A DNA stretch of 64,000 bases from Paracoccus sp. DMF-8. GTDB taxonomy: Bacteria > Pseudomonadota > Alphaproteobacteria > Rhodobacterales > Rhodobacteraceae. The stretch covers positions 142,218 to 206,217 of the forward strand of contig NZ_JARJHL010000016.1 of NCBI RefSeq assembly GCF_029309835.1, given 5' to 3'. Position numbers and translations under genes: made by a program. This document shows, piece by piece, positions 30,899 to 39,611 of the stretch. Numbering within the stretch: position 1 is the first letter of the stretch; each line of letters begins with the position of its first letter. The notes beneath the pieces were generated by a model, which saw only the letters and a list, made by a program, of their open reading frames with translations, was not told where the DNA came from and ran no database searches.

Positions 30899-31741
30899 AT
30901 GACTCGTCCATATCGCTCTGTCCTCTATATTCCCGCCGCCAATCCGCGCGCGATGGAAAAGGCCCGCAGCCTGCCTGCCGATGCCATCATCTTTGATCTG
31001 GAGGATGCGGTGGCGCCCGGTGAAAAGGTCGCGGCGCGCGCGCTGCTGGCGCAGGCCCTGCAGGCGGATTACGGCAGACGGGCGCGGATCGTGCGGATCA
31101 ACGGGCTTGAGACGGAATGGGGGCAGGACGACGCGCGGGCATTCGCGACCGGCGCCGATGCCGTGCTGATTCCCAAGGTCAGCCGCCCCGAGGATCTGGA
31201 CCGCGCCGCAGCCCTGATCCCCGATGCGCCCCTTTGGGCGATGATGGAAACCGCCGAGGGCATGCTGCGCGCCGCCGATATCGCCCGCCACCCGCGCCTG
31301 CAGGGCATGGTGATGGGCACGAATGATCTGGCCAAGGAACTGAACGCCCGTTTCCGCCCCGACCGTCTGGCGATGCAGGCGGGCCTGGGCCTGTGCCTGC
31401 TGGCCGCCAAGGCGCATGGCAAGGTGATCGTGGATGGCGTCTTCAACGCCTTCAAGGACGAAGACGGGTTGCGATTCGAATGCGAACAGGGCCGCGACAT
31501 GGGCTTTGACGGCAAGACGCTGATCCATCCCGCGCAGGTCGAGATCGCCAATCAGGTCTTTGCCCCGTCGCCGGTCGAGGTCGACACGGCCCGCCGTCAG
31601 ATCGAGGCCTTTGACGTCGCCCAGTCTCAGGGCAAGGGCGTGGCCGTCGTCGATGGCCGCATCGTGGAAAACCTGCATGTCGAAACCGCGCGCGGCACTC
31701 TGGCGCGGGCGCGGGCGATTGCGGAACTGGCCGCCGGGTGA
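30899..31741 (+). CDS. CitE-like enzyme, probable (3S)-malyl-CoA thioesterase (Mcl2 type)
   Basis: 280 residues of the HpcH/HpaI-CitE barrel: SVLYIPAANPRAMEKA, DLEDAVAPGEK with metal-binding acids, LIPKV, MMETAEGML, FDGKTLIHPAQVEIAN. The short length and neighbours (nnrU, mesaconyl-CoA hydratase, sdh) match the Rhodobacter mcl2 locus, where the product hydrolyses malyl-CoA to malate in acetate assimilation; assignment by context is an inference, and a lyase is possible. ATG 30899 fits MTRPYRSVLYIP. Confidence 0.85.
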   Translation: MTRPYRSVLYIPAANPRAMEKARSLPADAIIFDLEDAVAPGEKVAARALLAQALQADYGRRARIVRINGLETEWGQDDARAFATGADAVLIPKVSRPEDLDRAAALIPDAPLWAMMETAEGMLRAADIARHPRLQGMVMGTNDLAKELNARFRPDRLAMQAGLGLCLLAAKAHGKVIVDGVFNAFKDEDGLRFECEQGRDMGFDGKTLIHPAQVEIANQVFAPSPVEVDTARRQIEAFDVAQSQGKGVAVVDGRIVENLHVETARGTLARARAIAELAAG

Positions 31742-31783
31742 CAAGGTTGCAGCATCTTTCAGCCAGTCGAAGGGACCAGCCGG

Positions 31784-32335
31784 ATGTTCATCCTGATTGT
31801 CGGATCAGCCCTGTGGTGGGCCGCCCATCTGTTCAAACGCATCGCCCCCGAACGCCGCGCCCGGATGGGCGACAGCGCGCGGGGGCTGTTCGCCGGGGCG
31901 CTGATCGTGTCGGTCGTGCTGATGGTGATCGGCTATCGCATGACCGACGGCCCCTATTGGTGGGGCGCGACGCCCGCCCTGAAGGGTATCAACAACCTGC
32001 TGATCCTGCTGGCATTTTACCTGTTCGCGGCGGATGGCATGAAAACCCGGATCACCCACAGCCTGCGTCACCCGCAACTGACGGGCTTTGCGCTCTGGGC
32101 CTTTGCGCATCTGCTGGTGAATGGCGACCTGCCGTCCTTTGTCCTGTTCGGCGGGTTGCTGGTCTGGGCGCTGGTCGAGATGATCGCGATCAACCGGGCC
32201 GAACCGCGCTGGATACCCCCGACCAAGCCCCTGGCCGCGAAACGCGAGGTCATGGCAGTCGCAGGCGCCATCATCGTGATGGGCGTGGTCGGGCTGATCC
32301 ATGCCCTGCTTGGCTATAACCCGTTCGGAGCCTGA
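31784..32335 (+). CDS. NnrU-family membrane protein
   Basis: 183 residues, about five hydrophobic segments, with the NnrU pattern FAHLLVNGDLPSFVLFGGLL and KTRITHSLRHPQLTG; relatives take part in nitric oxide or nitrite respiration in denitrifiers but many stand alone, as here. The start ATG 31784 is 42 bases after the CitE-like stop. Its stop is one base before the GTG of the next gene. Confidence 0.88.
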   Translation: MFILIVGSALWWAAHLFKRIAPERRARMGDSARGLFAGALIVSVVLMVIGYRMTDGPYWWGATPALKGINNLLILLAFYLFAADGMKTRITHSLRHPQLTGFALWAFAHLLVNGDLPSFVLFGGLLVWALVEMIAINRAEPRWIPPTKPLAAKREVMAVAGAIIVMGVVGLIHALLGYNPFGA

Positions 32336-32336
32336 C

Positions 32337-32543
32337 GTGCCGAAAATCTACCGCCTGCTGACCGAGGATGACACCTCTGCCTTTTGCCACAAGGTTTCCG
32401 ACGCCCTGTCAAAGGGTTGGGATCTGTATGGCGACCCGGCCTACAGTTTCGACGCGGCGCGCGGCGTCATGCGCTGCGCGCAGGCCGTGACCAAGGACAT
32501 CGCGGCCGACTACCATCCTGACATGAAGCTGGGGCAACAATGA
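32337..32543 (+). CDS. Small DUF1737-like protein
   Basis: 68 residues from GTG 32337 (MPKIYRLLTEDDTSAFCHKV), matching short DUF1737 proteins of the form YRLLTG.DD..FC.RV...L..GW.LYG.P. No membrane segment. The GTG lies within two bases of the nnrU stop and its own stop overlaps the next ATG by four bases, so it is translated with its neighbours. Function unknown. Confidence 0.8.
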   Translation: MPKIYRLLTEDDTSAFCHKVSDALSKGWDLYGDPAYSFDAARGVMRCAQAVTKDIAADYHPDMKLGQQ

Positions 32544-33574
32544 CCAAGACCAATCCGGGCCGTTTTTTCGAAGATTACCGCATCGGCGACATCATCCGCC
32601 ATGCCGTGCCGCGCACCGTTTCCGGCGGGGAACGGGCGCTGTATCACGCGCTGTATCCGGCGCGTCACGCGCTGCATTCCAGCGATGAATTCGCGCGCGC
32701 CAGCGGGTTGGACGGGTCGCCCATGGACGACCTGATCGCCTTTCACATCGTTTTCGGCAAGACCGTTCCGGACGTCAGCCTGAACGCCATCGCCAACCTT
32801 GGCTATGCCGAGGGGCGCTGGCTGAAACCCGTCCATGCGGGCGACACGCTGCGGTCCGAATCCGAGGTGATCGGGCTGAAAGAAAACTCGAATGGCAAAT
32901 CGGGCGTGCTTTATGTGCGCACGCGCGGGCTGAATCAGGACGATGAGATCGTCATGGAATATGTCCGTTGGGTGATGGTGCGCAAACGCGATGCTGCCGC
33001 GCCCGCGCCGGATGTCGTGGTCCCGGATCTGGCCAAAACCGTCGCCCCCGCCGATCTGGTCGTGCCCGAGGGGCTGGATTTCACCAGCTATGACTTTGAT
33101 CTGGCGGGCGAACCTTACCGGCTTGGCGATTACGGGATCGGCGAAATCATCGACCATGTCGACGGCGTCACCGTCGAGGAGGCCGAACATATGCTGGCCA
33201 CGCGCCTGTGGCAGAACACCGCCAAGGTCCATTTCGACGTCACCGCGCGCGAGGATGGCAAGCGGCTGATCTATGGCGGCCATGTGATTTCGATGGCGCG
33301 GGCGCTGTCCTTCAACGGGCTGGCCAATGCCCAGATGATCGTCGCGCTGAACGCGGGCGCCCATGCCAATCCCTGTTTCTCGGGCGATACGGTCCGCGCC
33401 TGGTCCGAGGTGCTGGACATCGCCGAAACGCCCGCGCCGGGTGTCGGCGCGATCCGGCTGCGCACCGTCGCCCATACCGGCAAGGCGGGGGATCACGGGC
33501 TGAAGGGCGGGGATGGGAAATACCTGCCCCATGTCCTGCTGGATCTGGACTATTGGGCGCTGATCCCGGCATGA
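32540..33574 (+). CDS. mch: Mesaconyl-CoA hydratase-like double MaoC protein
   Basis: 344 residues with two hot-dog halves (about 1-160 and 180-340). The N-terminal half starts FFEDYRIGDIIRHAVPRTVSGGE; the second carries GGHVISMARALSFNGL. Length and location (beside mcl2-like and sdh genes) fit Mch of the ethylmalonyl-CoA pathway, which hydrates mesaconyl-CoA to methylmalyl-CoA for acetate growth. Assignment combines family and synteny. Starts inside the preceding stop (ATGA) and ends overlapping the next start. Confidence 0.88.
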   Translation: MTKTNPGRFFEDYRIGDIIRHAVPRTVSGGERALYHALYPARHALHSSDEFARASGLDGSPMDDLIAFHIVFGKTVPDVSLNAIANLGYAEGRWLKPVHAGDTLRSESEVIGLKENSNGKSGVLYVRTRGLNQDDEIVMEYVRWVMVRKRDAAAPAPDVVVPDLAKTVAPADLVVPEGLDFTSYDFDLAGEPYRLGDYGIGEIIDHVDGVTVEEAEHMLATRLWQNTAKVHFDVTAREDGKRLIYGGHVISMARALSFNGLANAQMIVALNAGAHANPCFSGDTVRAWSEVLDIAETPAPGVGAIRLRTVAHTGKAGDHGLKGGDGKYLPHVLLDLDYWALIPA

Positions 33575-34023
33575 GCCGGTTTCGCACCATGGCGGCGGGG
33601 CTGGTCGCTGCCGCGCTTTCGACGGGCGCGGGTTGGGCCGACACGCCCTGTTCCCTGCAGGGTCTGGAGCCGATTCCCGTGCTGGAAAAGGCCAAGGAAC
33701 ATTTCCTGCACGGCCGCTACGAAAGCTTTTCGGACGCGCTGCAACCCGTCATCGAATTGGACGAACAGCAGTTTTCCAATATCTTTGGCCCGATATCCAA
33801 AGCCGCGCCCAAGGGTTTCGACAGTTGTTCGACCGTGGTCCGGCGTGTCGATGACGGTGGCCTTGTGCAGGAACTGGTGCTGTATTCGGGGCTGAACCGT
33901 TCGGGGCGTCAGGACCAGATCCTCAGCCTGTATCTGGTGGCCGCGCCGCTTGGCGATGATCTGCGGCTGGTCCTGTTTTCCATGAAGGACACGATCGGCA
34001 TGGCGCTGGACGAGGTCAGATGA
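33571..34023 (+). CDS. Secreted small protein of unknown function
   Basis: 150 residues with a signal peptide (about 1-23, ending GAGWAD) and two cysteines in the mature protein (TPCSLQG and DSCSTVV) likely forming a disulfide. No family recognised; the DUF-like body has alternating helices and strands (YESFSDALQPV, LVLYSGLNRSGRQDQI). Starts on the last bases of mch (ATGA), so it belongs to the same operon. Ends 265 bases before sdhC. Confidence 0.75.
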   Translation: MSRFRTMAAGLVAAALSTGAGWADTPCSLQGLEPIPVLEKAKEHFLHGRYESFSDALQPVIELDEQQFSNIFGPISKAAPKGFDSCSTVVRRVDDGGLVQELVLYSGLNRSGRQDQILSLYLVAAPLGDDLRLVLFSMKDTIGMALDEVR

Positions 34024-34096
34024 ATGCCGTGCCGGGCGCGATCAGGGGTCCGGCATGATGTTTCCCGGCGACGAACCGGGACCTTGGTCGGAAATA

Positions 34097-34127
34097 TGTG
34101 ATCACACGTCGCAATGCTGTGATCACA
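34097..34127. promoter_or_regulatory. Paired palindromic operator upstream of sdhC
   Basis: Two perfect copies of TGTGATCACA (34097-34106 and 34118-34127), centres 21 bp apart, about 160 bases before the sdhC start. Sequence and spacing equal the pair upstream of sucC (26213-26243). The remainder of this 264-base gap holds AT-richer sequence around 34128-34160 that may contain the promoter, but no convincing -35/-10 pair. Confidence 0.75.
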
Positions 34128-34287
34128 ATGCTACTAAATCGCGTATTCTAACTGATTTGTCGCGGTAATGGACGTGACACGCCCGGCAAAAGAGTTAGAA
34201 ACGCCACGAATTCAGCCAGCCCAGGTCGCCAGCTGAGGCGCAGGGGTCACAGGCACAGCACCTGACACGAACGCAGGAGAGCGCATT

Positions 34288-34680
34288 ATGGCCGACGTCA
34301 ACCGGGGCAACCGGCCGCTGTCCCCCCATCTGCAAGTCTACCGCCTACCCTTGGCGGCGATCACCTCGATCTTGACGCGCATAACCGGCCACGCGCTTGT
34401 CGCGGGCATCCTTTTGCTGGTCTGGTGGCTTGTCGCCGCCGTGACCTCGGACCGGGCATTCGCCTGCGCCGATTGGGTGATGCGGTCGTGGATCGGTTTC
34501 ATCATCATGACCGGCTCGATGTGGGCCCTGTGGTATCACCTGCTGGCCGGGGTCCGGCACATGTTCTACGACGCGGGCATGGGGCTGGAAATCGAGACCG
34601 CCCAGAAAAGCAGCTGGGCGCTGGTCTATGGCTCGGTCGCGCTGGCCGTGCTGACGCTGATCCTGTTCTTTGTGTTCTGA
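34288..34680 (+). CDS. sdhC: Succinate dehydrogenase cytochrome b556 subunit
   Basis: 130 residues, three membrane segments. Family motifs: [26 protein letters not shown] with quinone-site Ser and Arg, and [14 protein letters not shown] with the heme-ligand His in AGVRH. It anchors complex II in the inner membrane and binds quinone and heme b. A ribosome site GCAGGAGAG precedes ATG 34288. First gene of the sdh operon. Confidence 0.95.
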   Translation: MADVNRGNRPLSPHLQVYRLPLAAITSILTRITGHALVAGILLLVWWLVAAVTSDRAFACADWVMRSWIGFIIMTGSMWALWYHLLAGVRHMFYDAGMGLEIETAQKSSWALVYGSVALAVLTLILFFVF

Positions 34681-34697
34681 TGAAGGAGGCAACCCGG

Positions 34698-35087
34698 ATG
34701 CGTTACATCACTCCGCTCAAGGCAGCCGAAGGCCTCGGGGCCTCTCATACCGGAACGCAGGATCACTGGTTCCTGACCGTTTCCGCCGCCGCGCTGGTCC
34801 TGCTGACCCCGGTGTTCATGCTGGTCGTGGCCCATGCCATCGGCCTGCCGCGCGCCGGCGTCATGGCCTATTTCGGCCAGCCTTTCCCGGCGATCGTCAC
34901 CGGGTTGTTCATCATCGTGGGGATGCTGCATTTCATCCGCGGCACCCGCGTCATGATCGACGACTACCTGCAGGGCACGGCCCGCAAGGTCGGCATCATC
35001 GCTTCCGTCATCTTCAGCTATGCGGTCATCGCCGCGGCTGTTTACGCGCTGGTCCGGATGGGCCTTGCGACGCTCGTTCTCGTCTGA
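34698..35087 (+). CDS. sdhD: Succinate dehydrogenase membrane anchor subunit
   Basis: 129 residues with three membrane segments. It starts [24 protein letters not shown] as in relatives and contains [13 protein letters not shown], where the Asp-Tyr pair forms part of the quinone site. ATG 34698 has the ideal AAGGAGG ribosome site nine bases before; ATG 34680, overlapping the sdhC stop, would put that site within the coding region. Confidence 0.93.
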   Translation: MRYITPLKAAEGLGASHTGTQDHWFLTVSAAALVLLTPVFMLVVAHAIGLPRAGVMAYFGQPFPAIVTGLFIIVGMLHFIRGTRVMIDDYLQGTARKVGIIASVIFSYAVIAAAVYALVRMGLATLVLV

Positions 35088-35095
35088 GGTTTTCC

Positions 35096-36899
35096 ATGGC
35101 TGACTATGATTATGTAACGCATGATTACGATGTGGTCGTCGTGGGCGCTGGCGGCGCCGGGCTGCGGGCGACGCTTGGCATGGCCGAACAGGGGCTGCGC
35201 ACCGCTTGCGTGACCAAGGTTTTCCCGACCCGTTCGCATACCGTCGCGGCGCAGGGCGGCATTGCCGCCAGCCTGTCGAACATGGGCCCCGACAACTGGC
35301 AGTGGCACATGTATGACACCGTCAAGGGGTCCGACTGGCTGGGCGACACCGACGCCATGGAATATCTGGCGCGCGAGGCCCCCAAAGCGGTCTATGAGCT
35401 GGAACATTACGGCGTGCCGTTTTCCCGCACGGAAGAGGGCAAGATCTATCAGCGCCCCTTCGGCGGCCACACCACCGAATTCGGCGAAGGTCCCCCCGTG
35501 CAGCGCACCTGCGCGGCGGCCGACCGCACCGGCCACGCCATCCTGCACACGCTTTACGGCCAGTCGCTGAAGGAAAAGGCCGAATTCTTCATCGAATATT
35601 TCGCGCTGGACCTGATCATCACCGATGGCGCCTGCACCGGCGTCGTCTGCTGGAAACTGGACGACGGCACGATCCATGTCTTCAACGCAAAAATGGTGGT
35701 GCTGGCGACGAGCGGCTATGGCCGCGCCTATTTCAGCGCGACATCCGCCCATACCTGCACCGGCGACGGTGGCGGCATGGTGGCGCGCGCGGGCCTGCCC
35801 CTGCAGGACATGGAATTCGTGCAGTTCCACCCGACCGGCATCTACGGTTCCGGCTGTCTGATCACCGAAGGCGCGCGGGGTGAAGGTGGTTACCTGACCA
35901 ACAGCGAAGGCGAGCGTTTCATGGAACGCTATGCCCCGACCTACAAGGATCTGGCCAGCCGCGACGTGGTCAGCCGCTGCATCACCATCGAGATCTGCGA
36001 AGGTCGCGGGGTGGGCGAGCACAAGGATCACATGTTCCTGAACCTGCAGCATCTCCCGCCGGAAGCACTGGCCGAACGTCTGCCGGGGATTTCGGAATCG
36101 GCGCGCATCTTTGCCGGTGTCGACGTGACCAAGGAACCGATCCCGATCCTGCCGACCGTGCATTACAACATGGGCGGCATCCCGACGAACTACTGGGGCG
36201 AGGTGCTGAACCCGACCCAGGAGATCGCCGGATCAGGTCTTTCCCGGCTTGATGGCGGTGGGCGAGGCGGGCTGCGCCTCGGTTCACGGGGCGAACCGGC
36301 TTGGTTCGAACTCGCTGATCGACCTTGTGGTGTTCGGCCGTGCGGCGGCGATCCGTGCGGGTCAGGTGATCGACCGCGCGGCGCCGATCCCCCCGACGAA
36401 CAAGGAACAGGTGCAAAAGGCGCTGGACCGCTTCGACCATTACCGCAACGCCAATGGCAACACGCCGACGGCGGAACTGCGGCTGGAAATGCAGCGCACC
36501 ATGCAGGCCGATGCCGCCGTGTTCCGCACCGACAAGACTTTGGCCGAAGGCGTCGTCAAGATGCAGGCGATTGCCGCCAAGATGGCCGATATCAAGGTCA
36601 CCGACCGCAGCCTGATCTGGAACAGCGACCTGATGGAAACGCTGGAACTGACCAACCTGATGCCCAATGCGCTGACCACCATCGTCGCCGCCGAGGCGCG
36701 CAAGGAAAGCCGTGGCGCCCATGCCCATGAGGATTACCCCGAGCGGGATGACGCCAACTGGCGCAAGCACTCCCTTGCATGGGTCGAGGGGAACGCGGTT
36801 AAACTGGCCTATCGGCCCGTTCACCTCGAGCCTCTGACCACGCAAGAGGAAGGCGAGATTGACCTGAAAAAAATCGCACCCAAAGCGAGGGTTTATTGA
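35096..36899 (+). pseudogene. sdhA: Succinate dehydrogenase flavoprotein subunit, one frameshift
   Basis: 600 residues when joined, the family length. FAD-binding [16 protein letters not shown], covalent flavin His48 in [10 protein letters not shown], substrate residues in [13 protein letters not shown] and GARGEGGYL, Arg/His in [10 protein letters not shown], and the C-terminal [17 protein letters not shown]. The frame breaks at about 36231: [18 protein letters not shown] is expected, but GGAT is found where GAT fits, an extra G. An enzyme central to the TCA cycle is unlikely to be lost, so I read this as a homopolymer error. Confidence 0.92.
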
Positions 36900-37275
36900 T
36901 GCGTCTTCGTCTTCCCCTGATCCTGACCGCCGCCGCTGCTGGCCCTGACCGGCTGCGTCGTGCAAAATCCGAACGCCGGCGCCCCCGGCGATTCCGCAGG
37001 TGACGGCGCCCGCCGCGCCTTCGGCCGATGCGCTGGCACGCAATGCCGCGCGCACCGCCGTGAACCGCGAAATGGCGCGGCGCCTGCCGGGCGCCAATGT
37101 CGCGCCCTATACGGATTGCGTCATCAACAACGCCTCGGCCGCCGAACTGGTCGATATCGGGCGTCAAAGCACCGCGGGCGGCAATGTCGGCGATCTGGTC
37201 GCGGCCATCGTCGGGCGCCCGGCGACGACCGAATGTATCGCGCGGGCGGCTGCCTCGGCCCGGGCAACGGTCTGA
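36899..37275 (+). pseudogene. Small lipoprotein gene between sdhA and sdhB, two frameshifts
   Basis: ATG 36899 overlaps the sdhA stop. Joined frames read MRLRLPLILTAALLALTGC as a lipoprotein signal, then an Ala/Pro-rich linker and a conserved-looking domain NREMARRLPGANVAPYTDCVINNASAAELVDIG ending IARAAASARATV (about 124 residues). Two single extra bases break it: near 36945 (GCTGCTG) and near 36987 (five C where four fit). No family recognised. Both breaks are repeat or homopolymer slips. Confidence 0.6.
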
Positions 37276-37622
37276 TGGGCGCGCTTCGGGGCATAGGTCT
37301 GGTTCTGGTCCCGGCGGTGCTGGGACTGGCGGCCTGCGCCCCGACGCCGCGCGAACGCATCCCGCTGGAACATGCGCAGGCGCTGTGCATGCAACTGGCG
37401 CTGGATCAGGAACGCGGTCGCGACCCCAGGGTGCGGGTCGGCGTCGGTGTCGGCACGGGCGGTTTCCGGGGCGGCTACGGCTCGATCGGGATCACCACCG
37501 ACAGTCTGGGCCGCGCATCGTCGCGCGACCCCGAGCGCGTCTATCGCGACTGCGTCATCCAGCGCGCGGGCGTCAATCCGATGAACGGATTTTACGAACA
37601 ACTGGGCGCGGGGTCGAAATGA
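37275..37622 (+). CDS. Small lipoprotein of unknown function
   Basis: 115 residues with a lipoprotein signal (VPAVLGLAAC) and two more cysteines (ALCMQLA and RDCVIQR). The body has a Gly/Val-rich strand region (VRVGVGVGTGGFRGGYGSIGI). Starts on the last base of the preceding stop (TGATG) and ends overlapping the glycosyltransferase-like gene, so it is part of the sdh operon. Function unknown. Confidence 0.75.
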   Translation: MGALRGIGLVLVPAVLGLAACAPTPRERIPLEHAQALCMQLALDQERGRDPRVRVGVGVGTGGFRGGYGSIGITTDSLGRASSRDPERVYRDCVIQRAGVNPMNGFYEQLGAGSK

Positions 37623-38350
37623 TCCGCGCCCATCTTGCCACATTTCCGCCGCGCCGCCGGATCCTGCGCCGCGTTGTGGATGCGTTCCTGCCGCAGGTCG
37701 ATCACCTGTTTGTCGTGCTGAACGGCTATGACGACGTGCCGGGCTATCTGGCCCGCGATGTCAGGGTGACGGCGGTGATCCCGGATCGCGATGTCAAGGA
37801 TGCGGGCAAGTTCTGGTTCGCACCGGAGCCCAGTGATATCGTTTTCACCATCGACGACGATATCGGCTATCCCGCCGATTACGGCGCCCGCACGCTGGAC
37901 CTTGCCGCGCCGATGGGCTTTGACGGCAATGTCTTTGGCTATCAGGGCAATGCCTTTGCCGCGGTCGGGGATGGCCAGCCCGCGATCTGGCACAATTATC
38001 TGTTCCATCAGGAACTTGCCGAGACGCGCGGCCTGTCGATCATCGGCACCGGCACGCTTTGCGCGCGCGGCGACGCGATCCCGCCCCTGACCGAGATCGA
38101 GCCCTTTGCCGGTGCCTGCGATCTGGCTTATGGCCATTGGCTGCGGCGCAAGTCCTTTCTGCCTTGGGCGCTGCCCCGCGTTGCGGAATGGCTGACGAAT
38201 ACCCTGCCGCAGAACCTGCGCAAATCATCGCTTTTCGCGACGGTCCACCGTGAACGCCGCCCCGCCCATATCGCTCGACTGACGGAATTCGCCTTTGGCT
38301 GGCCCCATGCGAATACCCGTTTCGACGATTATCAACCGACTGCGTTCTGA
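37619..38350 (+). CDS. Glycosyltransferase-like protein
   Basis: 243 residues. After an N-terminal RAHLATFPPRRRILRRVVDAFL, a Rossmann-like part leads to VFTIDDDIGYPADY, an Asp-rich motif like the DxD metal site of GT-A glycosyltransferases, and HNYLFHQE. No membrane segment or signal. Substrate unknown. It overlaps the preceding lipoprotein and ends 18 bases before sdhB, so it is inserted into the sdh operon. Confidence 0.75.
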   Translation: MIRAHLATFPPRRRILRRVVDAFLPQVDHLFVVLNGYDDVPGYLARDVRVTAVIPDRDVKDAGKFWFAPEPSDIVFTIDDDIGYPADYGARTLDLAAPMGFDGNVFGYQGNAFAAVGDGQPAIWHNYLFHQELAETRGLSIIGTGTLCARGDAIPPLTEIEPFAGACDLAYGHWLRRKSFLPWALPRVAEWLTNTLPQNLRKSSLFATVHRERRPAHIARLTEFAFGWPHANTRFDDYQPTAF

Positions 38351-38368
38351 CCACCAGGAGAAGACCCA

Positions 38369-39151
38369 ATGGTCCAGTTCAGACTTCCCAAGAACTCCCG
38401 CATCCGGGTCGGCAAGACCTGGCCCAAGCCCGAGGGCGCCAAGAACGTCCGCAAGTTCAACATCTATCGTTGGGACCCCGATAGCGGGGAAAACCCGCGC
38501 GTTGACAGCTATTTTCTGGATCTGGACAAATGCGGGCCGATGGTTCTGGACGCGCTGATCAAGATCAAGAACGAAATCGACCCGACCCTGACCTTCCGCC
38601 GGTCCTGCCGCGAAGGCATCTGCGGGTCCTGCGCGATGAATATCGACGGGGGCAACCGGCTGGCCTGCATCTTCGGCATCGACGAGGTCAAGGGCAAGGA
38701 CGTCAACATCTACCCGCTGCCGCATATGGCTGTGGTCAAGGACCTGATCCCCGACCTGACGCATTTCTATGCGCAACACGCCTCGATCCATCCCTATCTG
38801 ATGACGGAAACGCCGTCGCCGGACAAGGAATGGCGCCAGTCGATCGAGGATCGCAAGAAGCTGGACGGGCTGTATGAATGCGTGATGTGCGCATCCTGTT
38901 CGACATCCTGCCCCAGCTACTGGTGGAACGGCGACCGCTATCTGGGTCCGGCCGCGCTGCTGCATGCCTATCGCTGGATCATCGATAGCCGCGACGAGGC
39001 GACCGGCCAGCGTCTGGACGAGCTGGAAGACCCGTTCAAGCTGTATCGCTGCCACACGATCATGAACTGCACCAACACCTGCCCGAAAGGGCTGAACCCG
39101 GCCAAGGCGATTGCCTCGATCAAGCATATGATGGTCGACCGGATCGTCTGA
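38369..39151 (+). CDS. sdhB: Succinate dehydrogenase iron-sulfur subunit
   Basis: 260 residues. The [2Fe-2S] motif has Cys80, Cys85, Cys88 and Cys100 ([10 protein letters not shown]...LAC). The two ferredoxin-type motifs [12 protein letters not shown] (from 171) and [17 protein letters not shown] (from 228) hold the [4Fe-4S] and [3Fe-4S] clusters. It passes electrons from SdhA flavin to quinone. A strong ribosome site (CAGGAG) precedes ATG 38369. Followed by a terminator hairpin. Confidence 0.97.
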   Translation: MVQFRLPKNSRIRVGKTWPKPEGAKNVRKFNIYRWDPDSGENPRVDSYFLDLDKCGPMVLDALIKIKNEIDPTLTFRRSCREGICGSCAMNIDGGNRLACIFGIDEVKGKDVNIYPLPHMAVVKDLIPDLTHFYAQHASIHPYLMTETPSPDKEWRQSIEDRKKLDGLYECVMCASCSTSCPSYWWNGDRYLGPAALLHAYRWIIDSRDEATGQRLDELEDPFKLYRCHTIMNCTNTCPKGLNPAKAIASIKHMMVDRIV

Positions 39152-39210
39152 TCTGATCGGCTGATCTGATCGTCCGGCATGGCCGGTATGCAGTTGCATA
39201 CAAACTGACG

Positions 39211-39244
39211 CCGCGCCGCAGCACTGGAAAATGCTGCGGCGCGG
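39211..39244 (+). terminator. 13-bp perfect hairpin after sdhB
   Basis: CCGCGCCGCAGCA / TGCTGCGGCGCGG (39211-39223, 39232-39244), 8-base loop, 60 bases after the sdhB stop. No T run follows, but the stem is long and perfect; it may end or protect the sdh mRNA. Confidence 0.7.
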
Positions 39245-39292
39245 AATTATCTCGGGGTCACGGAAGGAATGGCTTTCCGATGAGGACCCGAG

Positions 39293-39457
39293 ATGAAAAA
39301 CGTCACTGATATCAAACATGCCCCGTCCCAGATCGCCGCTGCCGAAAAGGCCCGGCGCGGTGCCGAAGTCGCGGCACTGACGGTTCTGGAACAGATGTAT
39401 GGCTATTTCAGCTTTGACCCGATGCCGCTGGAAGCGGCAGAGCGCAAGGCGGCCTGA
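39293..39457 (+). CDS. 54-residue small protein after sdhB
   Basis: ATG 39293 to TGA 39455-39457 encodes MKNVTDIKHAPSQIAAAEKA and continues as a soluble, mostly helical peptide ending PLEAAERKAA. A GAGGAC stretch about six bases upstream could serve as ribosome site. Codon choice matches the neighbours and it has a YGYFSFDP segment typical of small Rhodobacterales proteins found near this place, as I recall. Function unknown. Confidence 0.6.
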   Translation: MKNVTDIKHAPSQIAAAEKARRGAEVAALTVLEQMYGYFSFDPMPLEAAERKAA

Positions 39458-39582
39458 TCCGTCAGCGGGTCGCGGCCGGAAGGGCCGGGCGATCCGGATG
39501 ATGACCCTGTATTGCGGCGCGGAACCCTTCCGTCGCCGCGTTTGATGTTTTCAGGGGCCTGCGATAGGGGGCTGAGATGTGA

Positions 39583-39607
39583 AAAGGCGCCGGAAACCGG
39601 CGCCTTT
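39583..39607 (-). terminator. Terminator after the UPF0173-type hydrolase
   Basis: 11-bp stem AAAGGCGCCGG / CCGGCGCCTTT (39583-39593, 39597-39607), loop of three. On the minus strand a T run follows the stem. It lies five bases beyond the stop of 39612-40307. Confidence 0.8.
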
Positions 39608-39611
39608 CGTG

